DNA of 64,000 nt. Source: an uncultured Verrucomicrobia subdivision 3 bacterium (GTDB taxonomy: Bacteria > Verrucomicrobiota > Verrucomicrobiia > Limisphaerales > UBA11358). A program made the translations under genes and the position numbers. Each line of letters opens with the position of its first letter. Within the stretch, counting starts at the first letter, position 1. Below are positions 58,850 to 64,000 of this stretch, in pieces. Location: positions 1-64,000 of the forward strand of contig CAIXUZ010000049.1 of assembly GCA_903922735.1 (NCBI GenBank), in the 5' to 3' direction. A model generated the notes under the pieces. It saw nothing but the letters and a program-made list of their open reading frames with translations, did not search any database and was not told where the DNA came from.

Positions 58850-61336
58850 TTAGGATTCTCGATTGCCGATTTCAGCCCGGGCTCGCAGCGCGGCCAGCAC
58901 TTGTCCCAAGGCGATGCCGCCGTCGTTGGGCGGAACACGCTGGTGCCAGTGCGGCTGGAAATTTTCGGCGCGCAGCCGGGTCACCGTCCGCTCCACCAAA
59001 TAACGATTCTGGAAGCAGCCACCGCTTAACACGACGCGAGTTTCCCCGATTTTTTTGGCGACGGCAACCACCGACTCAGCGAGCGCATTGTGAAATTTTG
59101 CAGAAATTTCCCCAATCGCAACGCCGCCGGCGGTGTCGCTCAAGACCGATTGCACCAGGGGCGACCAATCCAAAACCAATGGCGGTTTTCGGTTTTCGAT
59201 TTCAAATTTGGATGAGACGACACGCGCGGGAGCCAGCGACAAGGAATACGCTTCAGCCAGCTTGATGTCACCAATCGCAAACTCCAGTTCCATCGCCGCC
59301 TGTCCTTCAAAGCGAAGGTGCTGCCGCAAATTGGTCAGCGAAGCCACCGCGTCGAATATCCGGCCCAGGCTCGAAGTCAGCGGCGAATTGAAACGGCGCT
59401 GTAACATTCCGCGCAGCGTCATCATCTCCACCGGCGGGATCGCCCGCAGCGGGGCCAGATGCTCCATCTCAAACGCGGACTCGCCATACAACTCATACAG
59501 CAGCCCCAACGCGACGCGACGCGGTTCCTTCATCGCCTTGTCGCCGCCGGGCAGCGGGAACAGGCGCAGGTGCGCGACGCGCTCGACGTTTTTTTCCGTG
59601 ACCAAAAAAAATTCACCGCCCCAAATGGTGCCATCCGTGCCATAGCCCGTCCCGTCCCACGCGACCCCAAGCGCGGGCAACGGCACTTCGTTTTCCGCAA
59701 TGCACGACAGAACGTGCGCGATGTGATGTTGGACTTGGATGACGTGCGGAGCGCCGAGCACCGTCTCGGCGAGTTTGCTGCTTTTACGGGCTGAGTCGTG
59801 TCGGGACGATGCCCGGCGCTCCAGTGCAAATTTCGTCGAAAGGTAATCCGGGTGCAGATCGGCGGCGATGATGTCCGGCTGAACCGCGTAAAGCCTGGGC
59901 AAATCGGCGGCGACGCGGCGGAAGGCTTGATGGGACGCCTCCGTTTCCAAATCGCCGATGTGCTGGCTGATGAAAACATTTCCACCAACGGCCAGTGCGA
60001 CGGAATTTTTCAGATGCGCACCCACCGCCAAAATTGTTTTAGGTTCAAGCTTCAGCGTTCCGGGTTTATCGGCAGCTTGCAGTTTTGAACCCTGAACTCG
60101 GAACCCTAAACTTTGAACGCCCATGTCAATTGGCAGCGGCGCATATCCCCTCGCCCGGCGCAAAACCATTTCGCGTCCCAGCATCACGCGGACGATCGAA
60201 TCATCCATATGCCGGACAATCGGGCGGTTGTGGACGAGGAATACGTCGGCAATACCGCGCAACCGATTGAGCGCTTCAACCTCATCGGTGCAAATCGGCT
60301 CATCACTCAAGTTGCCGCTGGTGGCGATGACGGGAAAGTCCAGTTCCCCCATGAGCAGATGATGCAGCGGATTGGAGGGCAGCATGACGCCGAGGTTGGG
60401 ATTTCCGGGGGCAATTTCATTTCCGATTTCCGATTTCCGACCTCCGCTTTTTTTCAGCAGGACAATCGGCGCCTCCGGCGATCGCAGCAATCGTTCTTCC
60501 AACGGCGAAACTTCGCAAACTGTCATCACGCTGGCGAGTGAGGGAAACATCAACGCGAATGGCTTTTCTTCACGATGCTTCCGTTCCCGCAATCGCCGGA
60601 CGACGTTTTCGTCACGCGCATCGGCCAGCAGATGAAAGCCGCCAACGCCTTTGACCGCGACGATTTTCCCGTCACGAACCGCGTTGACGGCGGCTTTCAA
60701 CGCCGCATCTTGGTGGCAGAGGACTAGCCCGGCGCCATCCCAGAATTGCAATTGCGGGCCACAGGCGGGACAGGCGTTGGGCTGCGCGTGAAAGCGGCGG
60801 TCGCGGGGATTTTTGTATTCCGCCTGACATTGCGGACACATTTTGAAACCGCGCATCGAAGTGTTGGCGCGATCGTAGGGCAATGCCTCGATGAGGCTAA
60901 AACGCGGACCGCAGTTCGTGCAATTGGTGAACGGATAGCGGAAACGACGGTTGGCCGGGTCAAGAATTTCGCGCAAACAATCCGGGCAAGTGGCGATGTC
61001 CGGCAAAACCAGCACGGATTTGCCACCGGAAGTTTCGCTCGCGCGGATTTCAAACTGGTCATAGCCGATGGCATCCAGCCAAGAGGATTCGAGGCTTTGG
61101 ATGGAACTGCGCGGCGGTTTTTCGGTCTCCAGTCGGAGCAGAAATTTTTCCAACGCGGAATGGCTGCCTTCCGCCTCGATGAAAACGCCCTGCGGCGAAT
61201 TGCTGACCCAGCCGGCAAGTTTCAATTCTTCCGCCAGCCGGAAGACAAAGGGACGGAAGCCCACGCCCTGCACCGCGCCGCGCAACGCGATTTTCAGGCG
61301 CGCCGTCGTTGTCTTTAACTGATGGGATGGAATCAT
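58850..61336 (-). CDS. hypF: Carbamoyltransferase HypF
   Basis: Uses carbamoyl phosphate and ATP to carbamoylate HypE. The 828-residue product from ATG 61336 (a TTG at 61369 is possible) has an acylphosphatase domain (GAVQGVGFRPFVFRLAEEL), two zinc fingers (CPDCLREILDP, CTNCGPRF, CPQCQAEY, CPACGPQL), a YrdC-like domain (KGVGGFHLLADARDE) and a Kae1-like domain (HHIAHVLSCIAEN, VLSGGCFQNRYL). It exceeds the usual ~750 residues because of in-frame repeat-derived segments: GRKSEIGNE (60414-60448) and SLGFRVQGSKL (60084-60118), plus a probable one around KFEIENR. Confidence 0.95.
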   Translation of the reverse strand: MIPSHQLKTTTARLKIALRGAVQGVGFRPFVFRLAEELKLAGWVSNSPQGVFIEAEGSHSALEKFLLRLETEKPPRSSIQSLESSWLDAIGYDQFEIRASETSGGKSVLVLPDIATCPDCLREILDPANRRFRYPFTNCTNCGPRFSLIEALPYDRANTSMRGFKMCPQCQAEYKNPRDRRFHAQPNACPACGPQLQFWDGAGLVLCHQDAALKAAVNAVRDGKIVAVKGVGGFHLLADARDENVVRRLRERKHREEKPFALMFPSLASVMTVCEVSPLEERLLRSPEAPIVLLKKSGGRKSEIGNEIAPGNPNLGVMLPSNPLHHLLMGELDFPVIATSGNLSDEPICTDEVEALNRLRGIADVFLVHNRPIVRHMDDSIVRVMLGREMVLRRARGYAPLPIDMGVQSLGFRVQGSKLQAADKPGTLKLEPKTILAVGAHLKNSVALAVGGNVFISQHIGDLETEASHQAFRRVAADLPRLYAVQPDIIAADLHPDYLSTKFALERRASSRHDSARKSSKLAETVLGAPHVIQVQHHIAHVLSCIAENEVPLPALGVAWDGTGYGTDGTIWGGEFFLVTEKNVERVAHLRLFPLPGGDKAMKEPRRVALGLLYELYGESAFEMEHLAPLRAIPPVEMMTLRGMLQRRFNSPLTSSLGRIFDAVASLTNLRQHLRFEGQAAMELEFAIGDIKLAEAYSLSLAPARVVSSKFEIENRKPPLVLDWSPLVQSVLSDTAGGVAIGEISAKFHNALAESVVAVAKKIGETRVVLSGGCFQNRYLVERTVTRLRAENFQPHWHQRVPPNDGGIALGQVLAALRARAEIGNRES
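60084..60118. repeat. Heptanucleotide repeat inside hypF (first)
   Basis: Five tandem 7-mers TTTGAAC, CCTGAAC, TCGGAAC, CCTAAAC, TTTGAAC in frame within hypF, related to the intergenic repeat at 4210-4258. Confidence 0.85.
60414..60448. repeat. Heptanucleotide repeat inside hypF (second)
   Basis: Five tandem 7-mers ATTTCAT, TTCCGAT, TTCCGAT, TTCCGAC, CTCCGCT in frame within hypF. Confidence 0.85.
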
Positions 61337-61468
61337 TACTGCTGACTGAGGCTCGGAAGCTGGTTCCAAATGTCAGTAGGAGCCGGGGTGACGAGGGTCC
61401 AACTAAACTGATTTAGAGACTTTTCACGTCGCCTCCTGCAATTTTGAAATAGCTTCTCAACGGCAAAT

Positions 61469-61963
61469 TTACCCGACGACCGGAAGCGTGTCTTTACGGA
61501 AATTGGCGGCCACCAACTTTTTTATTTCCGCAACGGCGGCGTGAAATCCGGCTTCGGCTGCGGGTGAATAGTCCGTGCCAAAACCCAGATGAATCGCGGG
61601 AATTGTGAGCCACCATGCTTCCGGCGCGTGGCCAAAAACGTCGCGGGCGAGCGCAAGCATCGTACGCGGATCCGCAGCGTGGGCCATGAGCTGCGAGGTT
61701 GCGCCGGGTTCCAGCTTGCGGAATTGCACGCCGTCGGTTTTGTCCACGGCGGCATCCACGAAAATCACGCGGCGGACACGGGCAATCGGGTCGGCATGTT
61801 CAGGCGTGAGCAACTGGCAGGTAAGCGTACGAACACCGGGAAACTGTAATTCTTCAATCGCCTCAGCCACCCGCGGGCCGACGCCGTCGTCACGACGCAG
61901 ACTATTGCCATAGCCGATGACAAGGAGTTCGGCTTCGATCTCAGGCTGTACCACCGTGTTCAT
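61469..61963 (-). CDS. [NiFe]-hydrogenase maturation endopeptidase
   Basis: Removes the C-terminal peptide of the hydrogenase large subunit after nickel insertion. The 164-residue product from ATG 61963 has VIGYGNSLRRDDGVGPRVAE, VIFVDAAVD and TIPAIHLGFG. These contain the conserved acidic and His residues that bind the active-site nickel in HycI/HyaD/HoxW-type proteases. A TTG start at 61993 would put the start inside a terminator-like hairpin. The gene lies between hoxH and hypF. Confidence 0.9.
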   Translation of the reverse strand: MNTVVQPEIEAELLVIGYGNSLRRDDGVGPRVAEAIEELQFPGVRTLTCQLLTPEHADPIARVRRVIFVDAAVDKTDGVQFRKLEPGATSQLMAHAADPRTMLALARDVFGHAPEAWWLTIPAIHLGFGTDYSPAAEAGFHAAVAEIKKLVAANFRKDTLPVVG

Positions 61964-61965
61964 AT

Positions 61966-62011
61966 AAAAAAATCGCCGACGGGGAAGGACCAACCGACCT
62001 TCCCCGCCGGC
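61966..62011 (-). terminator. Terminator-like hairpin directly before the protease start
   Basis: On the minus strand a GC-rich stem (GCCGGCGGGGAAGG / CCTTCCCCGTCGGC, one mismatch) is followed by GATTTTTTT. The T-run ends two bases before the ATG of the maturation protease. It could terminate most hoxYH transcripts and let a fraction read through into the maturation genes. Confidence 0.75.
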
Positions 62012-62106
62012 ATTGCTTTGCCCAAACCAACCAAGGACAAATTGTTAGTGATGGGGGCGGCGCGCTGCGCCGGCCGGACACCGCAACGCGGCGTCCCGAC
62101 CATAAA

Positions 62107-63537
62107 TCAGCCGCGCATTTTTTCGTCCAGCACCCGGCCGTCCGGCGCAATCATTTGGACATGCAGCGGCATCTGGCCAACGGCGTGCGTGGAACAGCTC
62201 AGGCACGGATCGTAGCAGCGGATGCCATGTTCGACGCGGTTGAGCATGGCCTCGGGAATCTGGCCGTTGGCCCCTTTGATGTAATGCCGCGCGATTTGCG
62301 CCACAGTCTGGTTCATGGCCAGATTATTCTGGCCGGTGGCGACGATGAGATTGACCTTTTGCAGCAGGCCGTTGCGATCCACGGTGTAGTCGTGGAAGAG
62401 CGTGCCGCGCGGGGCTTCGCTCGCGCCCACGCCGCGCAGGCTGTTGATGCCGGCATCAGCGCACAGGTAATCGCTGGAGAGTTCGGGATCGTCCATGTAG
62501 CGCTCGATGAATTCAAGCGACGCGAGGATTTCGATCAGCCGCGCGTAGTGATACAGGAACGACGACGTGACCGCACCGCGTCCGAGCTTCTTAAACTTTT
62601 TCAGCTCCTCGTCCGCCTTCGGCACGCCCATCTGTTCGGCGACATTGAGCCGCGCGAGCGGGCCGACGCGGTAGATGCCTTCGGGAAAACCGAGCGGCAA
62701 ATAATACGGCGACTTGAGATAAGAGGTGTTTTGCACGGCCTCGCCGATGTAATCCTTGTAATTCACCACCTCCACCTGGTCCGCGATGATGCTGCCGCTG
62801 CTGTCAGTGAAACGCAGCTTACCGCCGTGGTGCTCCCACGAACCGTCCGGCGTGACCAGGCCCATGAAGAGCGACGGGAAGTTGCCGAAAATCTGGATTT
62901 CGCGACCGTGCGTCTTCATCGTTTTCTTCCAGATCTCCAGCGCGACGTCTGTCGTGGCGTAGGCTTCCGGCAGCCACGCCTTGATCCGGGCGCGGCCTTC
63001 GGCAGACAAATTGGAGCGCACGCCGCCGGGGACGGCCCACGCGGGATGCACTTTTTTGGCTCCGAGGATCTCGATGATTTCCTGGCCGAACTGGCGCAGA
63101 CGGATGCCGGCGCGGGCGAGACCGGCATTGGAGGCGATGATGCCGAAAACATTCCGGGTAGCGGGCGGCGTATCCCAACCGAGCAAAAAGTCCGGCGCGC
63201 TCAAATGGAAAAAGCTCAACGCGTGGCTTTGCACGAACTGGCCGAGGTTCATCAAGCGGCGCAGCTTGTCGGCGGCGGGCGGGATGCTGACGGCCATGAT
63301 GGCGTCACCGGCTTTGGCGGACGCAAGCGTATGACTGACGGGGCAGATGCCGCAGATGCGCTGGGTGATGCCGGGCATTTCGGGATACGGACGGCCTTCG
63401 CAGAATTTTTCAAAGCCGCGAAACTCGACGACATGGAACTCGGCGTCGGCGACATTGCCGGCGTCGTCCATGAAGATGCTGATTTTGGCGTGTCCTTCGA
63501 TGCGGGTCACGGGATCAATGACAATGCGTTTTGCCAT
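62107..63537 (-). CDS. hoxH: [NiFe]-hydrogenase large subunit (HoxH-type, group 3)
   Basis: Carries the Ni-Fe(CN)2CO site of a soluble bidirectional hydrogenase. The 476-residue product has the L1 motif [11 protein letters not shown] (C62, C65) and L2 motif DPCLSCSTH (C445, C448). A 25-residue C-terminal extension follows H451 and would be cut off by the protease encoded downstream. The start [19 protein letters not shown] is typical of group 3. The HoxY-like small subunit upstream favours the NAD-linked 3d type, though hoxE/F/U are outside the window and the subgroup is not proven. Confidence 0.93.
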   Translation of the reverse strand: MAKRIVIDPVTRIEGHAKISIFMDDAGNVADAEFHVVEFRGFEKFCEGRPYPEMPGITQRICGICPVSHTLASAKAGDAIMAVSIPPAADKLRRLMNLGQFVQSHALSFFHLSAPDFLLGWDTPPATRNVFGIIASNAGLARAGIRLRQFGQEIIEILGAKKVHPAWAVPGGVRSNLSAEGRARIKAWLPEAYATTDVALEIWKKTMKTHGREIQIFGNFPSLFMGLVTPDGSWEHHGGKLRFTDSSGSIIADQVEVVNYKDYIGEAVQNTSYLKSPYYLPLGFPEGIYRVGPLARLNVAEQMGVPKADEELKKFKKLGRGAVTSSFLYHYARLIEILASLEFIERYMDDPELSSDYLCADAGINSLRGVGASEAPRGTLFHDYTVDRNGLLQKVNLIVATGQNNLAMNQTVAQIARHYIKGANGQIPEAMLNRVEHGIRCYDPCLSCSTHAVGQMPLHVQMIAPDGRVLDEKMRG

Positions 63538-63547
63538 AAAAATTATT

Positions 63548-64000
63548 TCAACCGAATTTTAATTGAGTGCCTTCGAGTTTCGGGGCCTGGCCGGCGAGCA
63601 CCTGTCCGAGCAACGCCTTGATGCGATCCGCCGGCGGCGGACAGCCGGGCATGTAATATTCCACCTGCACCGTCTCGTGGACGGGCAGCACGCGGTCCAG
63701 CAGCTTCGGCACGATGCCATCGGCTTTCGGAATGACAGGATTGTATTGGGCGTTCTCAATGTAGGCGCGCTGCAACACGCTTTCGGTATTGCCGAGGCCG
63801 AATTGATTGCGCATGGCGGGCACATTGGCCGTCACGGCGCAGTCGCCGAACGACACCAGCACCTTCGTCCGCGCGCGGATTTTGTGGATGAGTTCAAGAT
63901 TATCCTCGTTGCAGACGGCACCTTCGATGAGGCACACGTCCACGCCTTCAGGATATTCCTTCACATCCGCGATGGGGCTGTAGACCACCTGGATTTTGTC
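63548..64000 (-). CDS. hoxY: [NiFe]-hydrogenase small subunit (HoxY-like), partial
   Basis: C-terminal part of an electron-transfer small subunit. The reading frame continues past the window edge, so the N-terminus with the first cluster Cys is missing. Seen are [35 protein letters not shown] (cluster Cys) and [19 protein letters not shown] (last cluster Cys), all typical of short group-3d/3c small subunits that carry a single proximal [4Fe-4S] cluster. The stop is ten bases before hoxH. Confidence 0.9.
   Translation of the reverse strand, partial: DKIQVVYSPIADVKEYPEGVDVCLIEGAVCNEDNLELIHKIRARTKVLVSFGDCAVTANVPAMRNQFGLGNTESVLQRAYIENAQYNPVIPKADGIVPKLLDRVLPVHETVQVEYYMPGCPPPADRIKALLGQVLAGQAPKLEGTQLKFG

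Noticed and set aside
62155..63621. 488-codon plus-strand frame
   Set aside because: Antisense of hoxH, whose L1 and L2 cysteine motifs are intact.

Overview
The window looks like a chromosomal segment of a Verrucomicrobiota bacterium, probably of the Pedosphaera/Limisphaera type. This is inferred from gene content and repeat style; there is no rRNA to confirm it. Pointers are a hopanoid cyclase, an integron integrase, secreted beta-helix and kelch proteins, a tiny lipoprotein with an RPWNSPEGW-like motif, and many short tandem repeats, some placed in frame inside housekeeping genes. Nearly all open space is protein coding. No rRNA or tRNA gene was seen; one structured RNA (6S RNA) was.

Layout. 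1-2122: an integron, with intI on the plus strand and one gene cassette reading away from it on the minus strand, bounded by core sites and a probable attC. 2271-4348: a 21-bp dyad repeat array followed by a fibronectin-III-like gene and a coiled-coil gene. 4460-8441: squalene-hopene cyclase and a secreted beta-helix protein. 8550-19355: pyrK-pyrD, an adenylate-kinase-like protein, dapF, guanine deaminase with a P1B-4 metal ATPase, pckG, a DUF4412 protein and a cardiolipin-synthase-like protein. 19418-30590: GNAT acetyltransferase, alaS carrying an in-frame repeat array, a large hybrid histidine kinase, 6S RNA, rarA, fau, a small lipoprotein and a coiled-coil envelope protein. 30851-36543: a UbiA-type prenyltransferase and the assimilatory sulfate operon cysI-cysH-cysD-cysN. 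37188-42902: PocR/AraC regulator, PAS histidine kinase, NarL-type response regulator and an ADP-forming acyl-CoA synthetase fused to a GNAT domain. 43101-50282: an accessory region with a kelch protein, an inverted second copy of the repeat/FN3/coiled-coil module, an unrecognised gene, a CII-like DNA-binding protein and a helicase-associated-domain repeat protein. 50594-55224: pyruvate:ferredoxin oxidoreductase and a dihydroorotate-dehydrogenase-like partner. 55295-64000: a minus-strand [NiFe]-hydrogenase cluster (hoxY, hoxH, maturation protease, hypF, hypC, hypD, hypE) followed by a radical SAM gene.

The metabolic genes fit together as an anaerobic or facultative energy module: PFOR makes acetyl-CoA and reduced ferredoxin, the ADP-forming synthetase could yield acetate plus ATP, and the Hox-type hydrogenase could dispose of or take up electrons. 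PEP carboxykinase links this to gluconeogenesis.

The most unusual feature is a set of three tandem arrays that share no sequence but share one design: a strict 21-bp period (two DNA turns, seven codons) with a dyad-symmetric core in each unit. Two lie upstream of paralogous FN3/coiled-coil gene pairs. The third lies inside alaS and adds about 70 residues to alanyl-tRNA synthetase. Besides these, heptanucleotide tandem repeats occur between genes and in frame in pyrK, alaS, hypF and a CII-like gene.
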